This document shows, in pieces, positions 52,657 through 62,692 of a stretch of DNA of 64,000 nucleotides (position 1 is the first letter of the stretch; each line of letters starts with the position of its first letter). The stretch lies in contig CAJWML010000012.1 of assembly GCA_913043285.1 (NCBI GenBank), positions 1 through 64,000 of the forward strand, written 5' to 3'. A program made the position numbers and the translations under genes. The DNA comes from CAKZNE01 sp002695025. Its GTDB lineage: Bacteria; Bacteroidota; Bacteroidia; Flavobacteriales; Schleiferiaceae. The notes under the pieces were generated by a model. The model had not been told where the DNA came from, did not search any database, and was given only the letters and a program-made list of their open reading frames with translations.

Positions 52657-55600
52657 ATGAGGACACTTTTATCCGTTTTTATTGGTGCTCTTTTTTGCTT
52701 TACAACCAATGCTCAGGTTACAACTACTTCGGCTACTTTCACCGCTGGTCATATTGAAACGGAGTTTTCTACGACTGCTACTAAAGATACGTCCAATGAA
52801 TCCGCTTGTTTCGGAACCCTGAATGTGGGCGTTCCTGCCGGCCGGTATGTAGTATCGGTAAGCGTTACCTATGGAGGTGAAGCCCTGGGTTCTGGTTGGA
52901 TGTCTGAGCAGTTCTCCTATTTGGAATGTGCTACTACAGGCCTTAAGGAAAAGAGTATATCTTCCGGTCCGCCAGTAAATTCAGCGGGAGTGTTTGTTTA
53001 CAACCGGGCTAATATTGATATAGCCAATGGTGTGGCACCGGCAGGGGGGCTCGATTTTAATCTTCATGCCTTTCGTACCTTTTCCACCACTCCCAGTTGT
53101 AATACACAGGTAAACCGTATTAAGAACAACAGCTGGACGGTAACGGTACACCATATTCCTCTTCCTAGCTGTTTCCGCCCCAACAATGTTGCGGTAAGTA
53201 ATATACAGGCTAATTCGGTAGATCTAAGCTGGACTACCGGGGGTGCCAGCAACTGGCAAATTGAATACGGACCGGCTGGTTTTACTCCGGGCACTGGTAC
53301 ACTGATCCCCGTAAGTACCAATCCCTTTACACTTAACGGACTTTCTCCACAAACGGTTTACGAGTTCCGAGTGAGGGACAGTTGCGGAGTAGGAGATGTA
53401 AGTATATGGACCAGTATGAAAAGTTTCCAAACGGGGTGTTCGGCCGTTATGGCTCCCTGGACCGAAAATTTTGACTCGGGAACCTGGTCCGCTGGCCCTA
53501 ATTTCAACAGTAATGGAACTATAGATACCTGCTGGTTGCGAAACTGGAATAACGGATTCCTGATGAAAACAGGCCCCCCTGTTTTTTCGTCTAATTTCAC
53601 CGGGCCAAGTGGTGATCATACAACCGGAAGTGCCAAATACATTTTCAGTGAAGCAAAAACCTTTGGTGCCTTGCCTATGGTAGCGCGTATAGAGTCCCCG
53701 CTGGTTGATCTCTCTGCTCTTACGGTACCTGAACTCACTTTCTGGTACCATATGTTCGGCCTTAACGTAGATCAACTGGATGTGGAGATCAGTCAGAACA
53801 ATGGTGGTACCTGGACTAATATCTTTAATCGTACAGGGCAACTGCAAACCGCTAAAACCGATCCCTGGAAAGAGGTTATCGTAAACCTGGCTGCCTACGC
53901 CAATGCTACGGTAAAACTGCGATTTACGGTAACCCAGACTAATTTTGGAACCAATGGAGATGTAGCCATTGATGATGTTAGCATACATGAAGCTCCTATA
54001 TGCCCCAGACCACAAAACCTGGAGGAAATATTCATCTGGACCAACCGGGCTACTCTGGGTTGGACCACCGGGGGAGCTTCCAACTGGCAGATAGAACACG
54101 GACCTCCCGGGTTTATTCCGGGAACGGGTACCATAAGTTCCGTAAGTTCGAACCCAGGTATCCTGGGCGGCTTGTCCCCGGCCACTTCCTACGATGTATA
54201 TATCCGTGACAGTTGTGGTCCGGGTAATGTTTCACTTTGGCAGGGACCCTTGCGAATTAAGACCAGATGTGCGGCTTTCGGAACTCCCTATACCCGCGAT
54301 TTTCAAGGTGTAGCCTACAGTCCCGGAATATTTTTTAACGATACGGGTACCATTAATTCATGCTGGCGGAGGGACAATCTTATCAATTATGTATGGAAAG
54401 GAGGACCACCTACTTTTTCACCTTTCAATACCGGTCCTGATTTTGACCACACCTTTGGTAATTCCAGTGGTAAATATGTATTTGCCCAGGCCATAGGTGG
54501 AGTAGTGAATAGCCCTAACCGGGTCACCAATCTCCAGAGTTCCTTAATTAACCTCACCGCACTTACCGATCCGCAGCTGACTTTCTGGTACCACATGTTC
54601 GGATCAGATATTTTATCTCTGCAGGTTCGCATATCCACCGGCAATGGTGTGTGGAATCTTGAACGTACGATCAGTGGGCAGCAGCAATCCGCTAAAAGTG
54701 ATCCCTGGAATGAGGTCATTATTGATCTTTCAGCGTATACCGGTGATACGATTGTTGTGGAATTCCGGGCCAGGTCTTTAGCATCGGGTACCGCTTCGCA
54801 AATAGCCATTGATGATCTCAATGTAGGTGAGGCCCCGTCCTGCCCCAAATCACAAAACCTGGTGGTTACGGCAACTACCAATAACAGTATTACCCTCAAC
54901 TGGCTTCCTGGAGGAACTGCCTCTTTCTGGAATGTGGAATATGGCCCGGTAGGTTTTACCCCTGGCAATGGTACGCTGCTTACCGCCACCACACAACCCT
55001 TTACAATTGGTAGTTTGTCTCCTAATACGGCCTATGATTTTTACGTACGTGACAGTTGTGGTGTCGGAGATGTGGCGGTGTGGACCGGGCCGGCTACAGA
55101 CTCTACAGAATGCAATCCTGTATCAGCACCCTGGACGGAAAATTTTGAAGGTACCGCATTTCTTCCTGTACCTTTTGCAGCCGGTAGCATTGCCAGCTGC
55201 TGGAACCGGACGGTCACCGGCAATTATATATGGACTCCCGGGCAGGGAGGGACGCAATCCTTCGGCACCGGCCCTGATGTAGACCATACCTTGGGAACCA
55301 GCAGTGGTAAATTCATTTACTCCGAGGCATTATTTGGAGTGGCACAATCCATCAGCGGCTGGCTGGAAACCCCGCTTATTGATCTTACACCCCTTACCGT
55401 ACCGGAGTTCAGTTTTTGGTACCACATGTTTGGGGCGGAGATAGACTCGCTGGTAGTGGAGGTTTCGGATGGTGTTTCCTGGAATCATGAATATTCGCGG
55501 GTAGGCCAGCAGCAAGCCAGTAATGCAGCTGCATGGGAAGAAGCTATACTGGATCTGGGTTCCTATGCCGGTGATACCATCCAGATCCGCTTTACGGCCT

Positions 55601-57993
55601 ACAAGAATGGAACCTTTGCTCAGACGGTGGATATTGCCCTGGACGACCTGGATATTCATGAGAAACCTTCCTGTGCCAAGCCTTCGGACCTTACGGTTGT
55701 AGGCGTTTCTTCCGGCAATGTAACCCTTGCCTGGGTCACGGGAGGGGCCAGTGACTGGCAGATTGAATACGGCCCCAATGGTTTTACACCCGGCAGCGGT
55801 ACTATCATCAACGTCAATACAAATCCGTTTGCGATTACCGGTTTAACACCATCTACCACCTATGATTTTTACGTTCGCGACAGTTGCGGAGTGGGAGATG
55901 TAAGTGCCTGGAGGGGAGCAGTGACCACCACCACCGAATGTCTTCCCACACCAGCTCCCTGGAGTGAGGATTTTGACGGTTCAGATTTTATTGCCGCCAT
56001 CAACTTTGCGGATACAGGGACCATTAATACCTGCTGGGACCGCTATCCGGTAACAGACTATTTCTGGATACCCGGTCCGGGGCCGTTCCTTTCTATTGCT
56101 ACCGGCCCTTCAGCAGACCATACCAGCGGCAGCGGGAAATTTATGTTTACGGAAACCAACGGTTTTCCACCCAATTTACCGTTTGTCACCCATCTGGAAA
56201 CCCCGCTCATTGATCTTTCGCCATTGTCTACTCCCCAGCTTTCTTTTTGGTACTTTATGTTTGGCAATGCAATAGGAAACCTCATTGTGGAGGTAGATAA
56301 TGGAAGTGGCTACACCAGCCTGCAGACCATATCAGGCGCTCAGCAAACTTCGCAGTCAGAGCCATGGTTGCAATCCATACTGGACCTTTCGGCTTATGCC
56401 GGGGATACGGTGCAAATAAGGTTCAAGGTGAGTAAATCCGTTAACTCTACCGTATCCGATGTGGCTATTGATGATGTGGTTATTGATGATAACCTGCTAT
56501 GTGATCCACCTACTGCTTTATCCATTGGAGGGATCACTACAGATTCGGCAGAAGTGAACTGGAACGCTACCACCACGGGTTCCAACCTGGTGTATTATGA
56601 TCAGGCGGCAGGCCCCGGTTCTGCCGTAACCTTAACGGATGTTACCAGTCCTCACATACTTTTTGGCCTCAACCCCAATACTACCTATGTGGTAATGGTA
56701 TTTGACAGTTGTGCGGCACCCGTCTTTACCAGTGATACCATTGCCGATACCATCAGTACTTTGCCTTGCCCGGTGCTCATCAGTGACTTCAATTATACTA
56801 GCAATGAACTGGACGTGAATTTTGACGGTTCTTTGAGTACCAATGCAGATAGCCTGATGTGGCTGTATGGGGACGGAAATTTTGCTTCGGGTACTACATC
56901 TTCCCATACCTATGGTGCGGCAGGAACGTATACGGTTACCCTTTTAAGCTGGAGTAATTGCGGGCTTACGGATACATTGGTTCAGGATATTGAAGTCTGT
57001 GATACTCTCAGCGCCTCCCTGGCTTCCACGGATGCCTTCCTTACGGTAAACTACGATGCTTCCGCATCTCTGAACCCGGATTCACTGTACTGGGATTTCG
57101 GGGATGGAAATTGGTCCAACGCTGTACAGCCCGTGCATAATTATGCGGCAAGTGGAATTTATACGGTATGGCTTTACACCTATAATAATTGTGGTGTGGC
57201 CGATAGTACTACCCTTAATGTACAGGTCTGCGATACCCTGCTTGGGAGTTTCTCCTATGTGCAGGATGGGGATTCAGTATTCTTTGACGGCAGTGCGTCC
57301 AAAGGTTATAATCTGCTGCAATGGGATTTCGGGGATGGTACCATCGGTGGCGCAGCGGTAACCAGCCATATTTATTCCAGTTCCGGCACCTTTACCGTTA
57401 CCCTTACCGTGCAGAATGAGTGTGGGGACGTACAGACCGTAACACAAACTATTCAGATGTGCCAGCCGGCCGTGCCGATCTGGACGTATACCATTGTTGG
57501 CACCACCACAGCCGGAATGGAGGTGCAGTTTGATGCATCCGCCTCCCTGAATGCCAGCATTTACGAATGGGATTTTGGCGATGGCTCCAATGTTACGGGG
57601 CCCGTTTTCCCAACGCACACCTATACCATTCCAAGCCTCACTTACAGGGTCACTCTTACCGTTCGCAACAATTGCGGTGAAAAATCATCCCACGGCTATA
57701 GACTGAGTGAAATAGGCCTGGAAGAATTCGATGAGCTGCATAAGGTAGAGGTATACCCCAATCCTGTAGATGACAAGTTACTGATCTCGTGGAACCCTCA
57801 ATATACCAGCCCTGAAGAAGTGCTATTATGGAGTGTGCAGGGTAAACAATTAATGAAAGAGGTATTGGAGGCTGAAAACCTGGAGCAGGGTTCATTGGAA
57901 TGGGATCTTTACGGCTTACCGGAAGGGGTCTACATCATTAACCTCCGTGGAATGGACCTGGATATTCGGGAGAGTCTGCTTATACAGCATTGA
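52657..57993 (+). CDS. Giant modular surface protein: FnIII, MAM-like and PKD repeats, T9SS type A
   Basis: The 1778-residue protein has a signal peptide ending NAQ and a unique beta region up to about residue 170. Then four copies of a module of about 277 residues follow, each a fibronectin type III domain (WxTGGASNWQIEYGP to RDSCGVGDVS) plus a MAM-like jelly-roll with APWTENF and FWYHMFG. A fifth FnIII domain (about 1283-1370) and four PKD domains (YWDFGDGNWSN-like, about 1371-1690) come next. The end is a type A sorting domain with VEVYPNPVDDK and LPEGVYIINL. It should be an adhesin or carbohydrate-binding surface protein. The DNA of the modules is also repetitive, spaced about 830 bases. 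Confidence 0.92.
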   Translation: MRTLLSVFIGALFCFTTNAQVTTTSATFTAGHIETEFSTTATKDTSNESACFGTLNVGVPAGRYVVSVSVTYGGEALGSGWMSEQFSYLECATTGLKEKSISSGPPVNSAGVFVYNRANIDIANGVAPAGGLDFNLHAFRTFSTTPSCNTQVNRIKNNSWTVTVHHIPLPSCFRPNNVAVSNIQANSVDLSWTTGGASNWQIEYGPAGFTPGTGTLIPVSTNPFTLNGLSPQTVYEFRVRDSCGVGDVSIWTSMKSFQTGCSAVMAPWTENFDSGTWSAGPNFNSNGTIDTCWLRNWNNGFLMKTGPPVFSSNFTGPSGDHTTGSAKYIFSEAKTFGALPMVARIESPLVDLSALTVPELTFWYHMFGLNVDQLDVEISQNNGGTWTNIFNRTGQLQTAKTDPWKEVIVNLAAYANATVKLRFTVTQTNFGTNGDVAIDDVSIHEAPICPRPQNLEEIFIWTNRATLGWTTGGASNWQIEHGPPGFIPGTGTISSVSSNPGILGGLSPATSYDVYIRDSCGPGNVSLWQGPLRIKTRCAAFGTPYTRDFQGVAYSPGIFFNDTGTINSCWRRDNLINYVWKGGPPTFSPFNTGPDFDHTFGNSSGKYVFAQAIGGVVNSPNRVTNLQSSLINLTALTDPQLTFWYHMFGSDILSLQVRISTGNGVWNLERTISGQQQSAKSDPWNEVIIDLSAYTGDTIVVEFRARSLASGTASQIAIDDLNVGEAPSCPKSQNLVVTATTNNSITLNWLPGGTASFWNVEYGPVGFTPGNGTLLTATTQPFTIGSLSPNTAYDFYVRDSCGVGDVAVWTGPATDSTECNPVSAPWTENFEGTAFLPVPFAAGSIASCWNRTVTGNYIWTPGQGGTQSFGTGPDVDHTLGTSSGKFIYSEALFGVAQSISGWLETPLIDLTPLTVPEFSFWYHMFGAEIDSLVVEVSDGVSWNHEYSRVGQQQASNAAAWEEAILDLGSYAGDTIQIRFTAYKNGTFAQTVDIALDDLDIHEKPSCAKPSDLTVVGVSSGNVTLAWVTGGASDWQIEYGPNGFTPGSGTIINVNTNPFAITGLTPSTTYDFYVRDSCGVGDVSAWRGAVTTTTECLPTPAPWSEDFDGSDFIAAINFADTGTINTCWDRYPVTDYFWIPGPGPFLSIATGPSADHTSGSGKFMFTETNGFPPNLPFVTHLETPLIDLSPLSTPQLSFWYFMFGNAIGNLIVEVDNGSGYTSLQTISGAQQTSQSEPWLQSILDLSAYAGDTVQIRFKVSKSVNSTVSDVAIDDVVIDDNLLCDPPTALSIGGITTDSAEVNWNATTTGSNLVYYDQAAGPGSAVTLTDVTSPHILFGLNPNTTYVVMVFDSCAAPVFTSDTIADTISTLPCPVLISDFNYTSNELDVNFDGSLSTNADSLMWLYGDGNFASGTTSSHTYGAAGTYTVTLLSWSNCGLTDTLVQDIEVCDTLSASLASTDAFLTVNYDASASLNPDSLYWDFGDGNWSNAVQPVHNYAASGIYTVWLYTYNNCGVADSTTLNVQVCDTLLGSFSYVQDGDSVFFDGSASKGYNLLQWDFGDGTIGGAAVTSHIYSSSGTFTVTLTVQNECGDVQTVTQTIQMCQPAVPIWTYTIVGTTTAGMEVQFDASASLNASIYEWDFGDGSNVTGPVFPTHTYTIPSLTYRVTLTVRNNCGEKSSHGYRLSEIGLEEFDELHKVEVYPNPVDDKLLISWNPQYTSPEEVLLWSVQGKQLMKEVLEAENLEQGSLEWDLYGLPEGVYIINLRGMDLDIRESLLIQH

Positions 57994-58003
57994 TCTCCTG
58001 GTG

Positions 58004-58696
58004 TTAATAGAGCTTGCCAGCCATAACCACGGCTATGCCGGCCGTCTCCGTACGAAGCCGCCTGGTACCCAGGTGTACTTCGGCAAAGCCTTTGGCCGCT
58101 GCGGCTTCAATTTCTTCCCGGGAAAAATCCCCTTCCGGGCCTATAAGCACCAGGCAGTTGGGGTAAGAAGAAACAGAAGTGAGGAGATCCTCCCGCTTCC
58201 GGCTGGCATCGCAATGGGCTATACAGCGTTGCGGTGAAGTACTATCCAGTATGGTATTGAAGTTTACCGGCTCATTGAGTTGAGGCAGCCAGTTGGAAAG
58301 GGATTGCTTGGCGGCTGCCTGGATGATCTTCCGTCCCCGGTCGGTTTTGTACACTTTCCGTTCCGAATGGAACGACAGGAGTGGGGTGATCTCATCTACA
58401 CCCATTTCGGTGGCCTTTTCCAGGAAGAACTCAAAACGGTCCAGGCTTTTGGTTGGGCCAATGGCAATATGCAGGTATTTTTGGCGCTTTTCCTCGCTAA
58501 ACGTTCCGGTAATATCCAGGCGGGCTTCCGTTTTGGAGAGTTGGGTGATCACTCCCTTGTAAATAACGCCCTTACCCTGCGTAACCAGTACTTCCTCTCC
58601 GGGAGCAAGCCTTAACACCCGGGTGGCATGGTGGCTTTCTTCCTTACCCAGCAGGGCCTGTTGCGGGTTTAATTCATCGGCATAAAAGAGATGCAT
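58004..58696 (-). CDS. rsmE: 16S rRNA m3U1498 methyltransferase
   Basis: The 230-residue SPOUT enzyme methylates U1498 of 16S rRNA. It has a PUA-like N-terminal part (MHLFYADEL), AIGPTKSLDRFEFFLEKATE, the SAM knot sequence VLIGPEGDFSREEIE and the LGTRRLRTETAGI end. Length is typical. Its start shares a base with the rimK stop. Confidence 0.95.
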   Translation of the reverse strand: MHLFYADELNPQQALLGKEESHHATRVLRLAPGEEVLVTQGKGVIYKGVITQLSKTEARLDITGTFSEEKRQKYLHIAIGPTKSLDRFEFFLEKATEMGVDEITPLLSFHSERKVYKTDRGRKIIQAAAKQSLSNWLPQLNEPVNFNTILDSTSPQRCIAHCDASRKREDLLTSVSSYPNCLVLIGPEGDFSREEIEAAAAKGFAEVHLGTRRLRTETAGIAVVMAGKLY

Positions 58697-59607
58697 CAGG
58701 CGCCTACTTTATCTTGTTTTTTGCTGGCTGGTTTGTTGATATTCCTTTCAATGTACTGAACGATCTTACCGGCAACATCCACACCGGTCGCTTTTTCCAC
58801 ACCTTCCAGACCGGGAGAGGAGTTCACCTCCAATATTAAAGGTCCGCGATTACTCTGTAACATATCCACCCCCGCTATAGCCAGGCCCAGGGCTTTGGCT
58901 GCGTTTACCGCGGCCAGCTTTTCTATTTTGGAAAGCTTGATAAGGGTGCCACTTCCGCCACGGTGAAGATTGGAACGGAACTCACCTTCTTTACCCTGGC
59001 GCTTGAATGCCGCCACTACCTTACCTTCAATTACAATGGCCCGCACATCTGCGCCTCCGGCTTCGGCAATAAACTCTTGCACCAGTATGTTGGTATTGAG
59101 GCCGTAAAAGGCTTCAATAACTGATTTGGCTGCTTTGCGCGTTTCAGCCAAAACCACACCCAGGCCCTGGGTGCCTTCCAGGAGTTTTACGATCAATGGC
59201 GCACCGCCAACTTGTTTAATGAGGTAGTCCACATCACTCGGCTTTTTGGCAAAAGCCGTTTTTGGGATACCAATCCCGTGGCGACTTAATATCTGTGTGG
59301 CGCGGAGTTTATCGCGGGAACGTACCAGGGCCAGTGAACTGAGCGTGGTAAATACCTTTTGCATTTCAAACTGGCGGATGATGGAAGATCCGTAAAAAGT
59401 AACGGAAGAACCTATCCGGGGAATAATGGCATCTACATCCTCCAATGCGTGATCCTTATAATATACTTTCGGGTCGCCACTTTCAATAACCACGTAACAT
59501 TTGGTGTGGTTAATGATGGCAGCGGTATGTCCTCTTTTTTCAATGGCCTCCGCCAATCGCTTGGTAGAGTAGAGGTTAGGGTTAGTGGAGAGGATGACAA
59601 TATTCAT
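58696..59607 (-). CDS. rimK: RimK-family alpha-L-glutamate ligase
   Basis: The 303-residue ATP-grasp ligase adds glutamates to the C-terminus of ribosomal protein S6 in the best studied case. It has the ATP-grasp lysine VKLLEGTQGLGVVLAE, LVQEFIAEAGGADVRAIV, the FKRQGKEGEFRSN part and the end EVNSSPGLEG with metal ligands. Neighbouring RsmE and a RimB-like gene support ribosome modification, although relatives may act on other peptides. Confidence 0.92.
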   Translation of the reverse strand: MNIVILSTNPNLYSTKRLAEAIEKRGHTAAIINHTKCYVVIESGDPKVYYKDHALEDVDAIIPRIGSSVTFYGSSIIRQFEMQKVFTTLSSLALVRSRDKLRATQILSRHGIGIPKTAFAKKPSDVDYLIKQVGGAPLIVKLLEGTQGLGVVLAETRKAAKSVIEAFYGLNTNILVQEFIAEAGGADVRAIVIEGKVVAAFKRQGKEGEFRSNLHRGGSGTLIKLSKIEKLAAVNAAKALGLAIAGVDMLQSNRGPLILEVNSSPGLEGVEKATGVDVAGKIVQYIERNINKPASKKQDKVGA

Positions 59608-60056
59608 TTCTTATTTTTTTGCTTTAGGTTCAAATCGTCTTGGCTTACGTCTACAATAAAGTGGTTCTTCAACAGTCGTTTTCCCAATAATATAGGGTAT
59701 TTCATTTTTTCCCTGAAACTCAGTGTAAAGGCTGTTTTAATTTTTTGGTCAAACAGAACTACAGTGGTGGTGATAGTATAGCGGTAATCCACCTCTCCGT
59801 TGCTGCTGCGTACCCGCTTTTCCTTGAAATCCTTGAAACGGTATTCCTTCTTATTGTGAATACCGAATTTCGGATCGTAAAGGCGGAACGAGAGGTACGT
59901 CTGGTCATCTTTTTCAATGATCCGTACCCTTGTGCAGTGCAAAGCAGAAGTATAGGCTCCTGTATCGATTTTGCAGGGTATGTTTTCCAGTTCCAGTTCC
60001 GGTAGGTCTACAACGTCTGTAGAACCGATGATGATCTTCGCTTTTTTCTTTTTCAC
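59604..60056 (-). CDS. RimB-like ATP-dependent zinc protease family protein
   Basis: The 150-residue protein is a small retropepsin-like aspartic protein (databases: ATP-dependent zinc protease, PF05618). The active-site motif is KIDTGAYTSALHC; the partner strand is LLGKRLLKNHFIVDV. RimB of Pseudomonas acts with RimK to trim or modify S6. It starts with a GTG at 60056 and overlaps rimK by four bases, so the two are translationally coupled. Confidence 0.85.
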   Translation of the reverse strand: MKKKKAKIIIGSTDVVDLPELELENIPCKIDTGAYTSALHCTRVRIIEKDDQTYLSFRLYDPKFGIHNKKEYRFKDFKEKRVRSSNGEVDYRYTITTTVVLFDQKIKTAFTLSFREKMKYPILLGKRLLKNHFIVDVSQDDLNLKQKNKK

Positions 60057-60120
60057 GCTATTTACTTAGTGGGTTTGTGCTAAAAATGTTCACAGTCCTC
60101 CAAAGCGGGGGCAAAAATCA

Positions 60121-62646
60121 TCATTTGGACGATATGATCTGTATCCCGTTCAAAAAGGTTTTTCCACGTGATAATTTCAGTTCAATTATCATTCTTTTTC
60201 CGGTAATAACGCGGTAGGAGTGGCTTATGGCTTTAAACTCGTCCATTTTGCGGCTGTCCACTTCATCCAACTCTTTACCATTTATAACAACCATGAATTT
60301 ACCATCCAGTTTGGGGTCTATCCGGGCCCACAGCAATTTTACCTCATATTCACCGGGTACCAATTCAAAATGATAACCACTTAGCCCTTGATTTTGGGTT
60401 TGGTAAAGCGGGTCCAGTTCCGTGCCGTCAATACCCCTGCTTGTTCCAATTCCCGCCTGCCGTGGCCGGTAAGCCATACCTTCTGAATGACCAAAAAACT
60501 TTCCCTCTTCAAAAGCCTGATCCGGCCGCCACAGGGTATAGGTTTCCGGGTCGTGAAAATAAAAATTGGCTCCCAGGTTTATATTCAGGGCAGAGCTGAG
60601 GTAATAGACCTTTTCCCGGACTATCACTTTACCCGAATCTCCGGTTACCTGCGCAAAAACATGTAGACTGTCTCCCACCAGGGGAACTTTCCATTCCGCA
60701 AAACCATCCACTAATTTTTGGGAAGGATACAAATCGCCATTAACCTGTATGGTAGCATCTTGAAGGTTGCTCACCACTTTTATGGGCCAGTATATCGGTT
60801 CAGACCCTAAACTGGCTGGGAGTACCGGGAATTGTGTGGGTAGTATTTCGGCAAAGGGATCTTTCGTAAGGCGTGCCTGATATAGGAAATAAGCATCCTT
60901 GGGTTTTCGGTTGTAAGACATTAAACCCTTGCTGTTGATATGCGGCACGGCATCCTGCCGGAATTCCGAACCAAAATCAAACAGGTTCCATACGGCAGCA
61001 CCGGAAAGGAAATCCATTTTGCGGAACTGATTGAGGTAGCTCAGGTGGTATTGAAACTGCCAGTCCACGGAGAAGTCAAAACGCTCCGGGTTCAGGCTTC
61101 GGATACGTGGATCGGCCCCGGCCCCGTACTCGGTAATCAGCACCGGTTTGTCCGGTACCTGCTTGTGATAATTATGGAGAAAGCGCGTGAGATTTTCAGG
61201 GTCCTCTTCGTACCAGCCGAAATAGAGGTTCCAACCTACAATCATCGGCAGCCGGGTTAAGCCGGGCCGTTCATATAGTTCAAGTTGCCCGTGATTGGGG
61301 ATCATGGTATAGCGATCCGAAGCTTTCGCCCGGCTAAGGCCTTCCATTTCTTTAGCAAAATCAACAATGGTCTGAATGTCTTTTTGATCCCTCTCCAGCT
61401 TGCGGCCCAGGAACATCTCGTTCATATAGGCCCAGATAATAATAGAAGGGTGATTATGATGCTGAGCTATCATTTCTTCCATCATGTGCCGGGTTTGGGC
61501 GCGAAATTCAGGCGAGTCCGTCATTTCATGGTCCAGGGGTATCTCCATGGAAACCAATAAACCCAGGCTATCACATGCGTTCAACACGGCCTGGTCCTGC
61601 GGGTAGTGAGCAGTCCGGAAGAAGTTGGCACCCATATCCTTGAGCAATTGTATATCCTTCCGGTGGCGATCATTACTAAGGGCGTTACCCAGGCCTGGAT
61701 AATCCTGGTGCCGGTTGGCTCCGATCAGCTTCAGGGGTTTTCCGTTCAGGTAAAAACCGGAATCAGCATCAAAACGATAATAGCGAAAGGCATAATGTGT
61801 TTGAAAAGCGTCCAGCACCTCCAGGGTTTCCGCATTCCATAAGCTCAGTTTTAGGCGGTACAGGGCAGGTGATTGGGGAGACCATAGAACTGGTTTTTCC
61901 AAAGTATAAGACTTGCTGATCTCCATGCCCGGATCAACGGGTACTTGATCCTGGTGCACCAGGTTACCTCCAGGGTCATATATTTGAAGGTGTTGAAGAA
62001 TCTCCTGCTCTTTTCCCGTATTGGTTATATGGAAACGGAGCTGTAATCCGCCTTTTTCTTTATGGGTATCAAAGCTGGTGAGATAGATTTGTTCAGCGCC
62101 CAGTGAGGTGTCCTTAGTAAAATGTACTTCATTTTCCACTTCCAGCCATACATCACGGTAAATGCCCCCGTAAAAATTGAAATCACCCTTAAGGGGAACT
62201 ACGGAAGGATCATGCAAATTATCCACTTCTACCCTGAGTTCGTTCTCACCGGCATGTGTATACTCGTCAATTTTAAGGTAAAAAGCGGTGTAGCCACCCT
62301 TGTGCTCTCCCGCTTTCACGCCATTCACTTTTACCGTGGCACGCTGGTTCACGGCTTCAAATTTCAGGTACAGGTCCTTCTGCGATTCTTCTGCGGAGAG
62401 TGTGACAGTGCGGGTATAAATTCCCTGGCCGCGGAAATAACCCGGCTCATCGTCAAAAGGATCTTCAGCGTTCCAGGTGTGAGGTAGGTGTACCTGTTCC
62501 ACAGCTCCCCCTTCTTTTTGAAATTGCCAGTTATCGTTGAGGTCTCTGCGGGTTTGTGAGTGGGCAGAAAAACCGGTAAGAAGGCTAAGGCAACAAAAAA
62601 ACAGGGTTATACAGCCGGAAAATGCCACTCTGAAAAACCGGTACAT
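60121..62646 (-). CDS. Glycoside hydrolase family 2 enzyme (beta-galactosidase-like)
   Basis: The 841-residue secreted enzyme has a signal peptide ending SAHSQ, a sugar-binding jelly-roll (DNWQFQKEGGA to YRDVWLEV), an immunoglobulin-like domain and a TIM barrel. The acid/base glutamate is in IIIWAYMNEMF and the nucleophile in ITEYGAG. A malectin-like beta domain (about 690-841) ends the protein. The substrate may be a beta-galactoside, beta-glucuronide or algal polymer; sequence alone does not decide. No SusC/SusD pair is next to it. A TACATTTG box lies 25 bases upstream. Confidence 0.92.
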   Translation of the reverse strand: MYRFFRVAFSGCITLFFCCLSLLTGFSAHSQTRRDLNDNWQFQKEGGAVEQVHLPHTWNAEDPFDDEPGYFRGQGIYTRTVTLSAEESQKDLYLKFEAVNQRATVKVNGVKAGEHKGGYTAFYLKIDEYTHAGENELRVEVDNLHDPSVVPLKGDFNFYGGIYRDVWLEVENEVHFTKDTSLGAEQIYLTSFDTHKEKGGLQLRFHITNTGKEQEILQHLQIYDPGGNLVHQDQVPVDPGMEISKSYTLEKPVLWSPQSPALYRLKLSLWNAETLEVLDAFQTHYAFRYYRFDADSGFYLNGKPLKLIGANRHQDYPGLGNALSNDRHRKDIQLLKDMGANFFRTAHYPQDQAVLNACDSLGLLVSMEIPLDHEMTDSPEFRAQTRHMMEEMIAQHHNHPSIIIWAYMNEMFLGRKLERDQKDIQTIVDFAKEMEGLSRAKASDRYTMIPNHGQLELYERPGLTRLPMIVGWNLYFGWYEEDPENLTRFLHNYHKQVPDKPVLITEYGAGADPRIRSLNPERFDFSVDWQFQYHLSYLNQFRKMDFLSGAAVWNLFDFGSEFRQDAVPHINSKGLMSYNRKPKDAYFLYQARLTKDPFAEILPTQFPVLPASLGSEPIYWPIKVVSNLQDATIQVNGDLYPSQKLVDGFAEWKVPLVGDSLHVFAQVTGDSGKVIVREKVYYLSSALNINLGANFYFHDPETYTLWRPDQAFEEGKFFGHSEGMAYRPRQAGIGTSRGIDGTELDPLYQTQNQGLSGYHFELVPGEYEVKLLWARIDPKLDGKFMVVINGKELDEVDSRKMDEFKAISHSYRVITGKRMIIELKLSRGKTFLNGIQIISSK

Positions 62647-62671
62647 GGATAAAAGAAAGTTTGGTTTTCCT

Positions 62672-62679
62672 CAAATGTA
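62672..62679 (-). promoter_or_regulatory. TAnnTTTG -7 element of the GH2 gene
   Basis: On the minus strand the bases are TACATTTG, a full match, 25 bases before the ATG. No -33 TTG at the usual spacing. Confidence 0.5.
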
Positions 62680-62692
62680 GGCCATTTAACCT

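Noticed and set aside
53224..54099. A 291-codon open frame on the minus strand inside the giant surface protein
   Set aside because: The repeats of FnIII and MAM-like units occupy the plus strand; the antisense frame recurs with the repeats and has no domain.
52657..57993. CRISPR-like array from the regularly repeated DNA
   Set aside because: The period is about 830 bases and the frame stays open through all copies; these are protein modules.
59600..59650. A GGTTCAAATC stretch like a tRNA T-arm
   Set aside because: It lies within the end of the RimB-like gene and no acceptor stem or anticodon arm can be formed around it.
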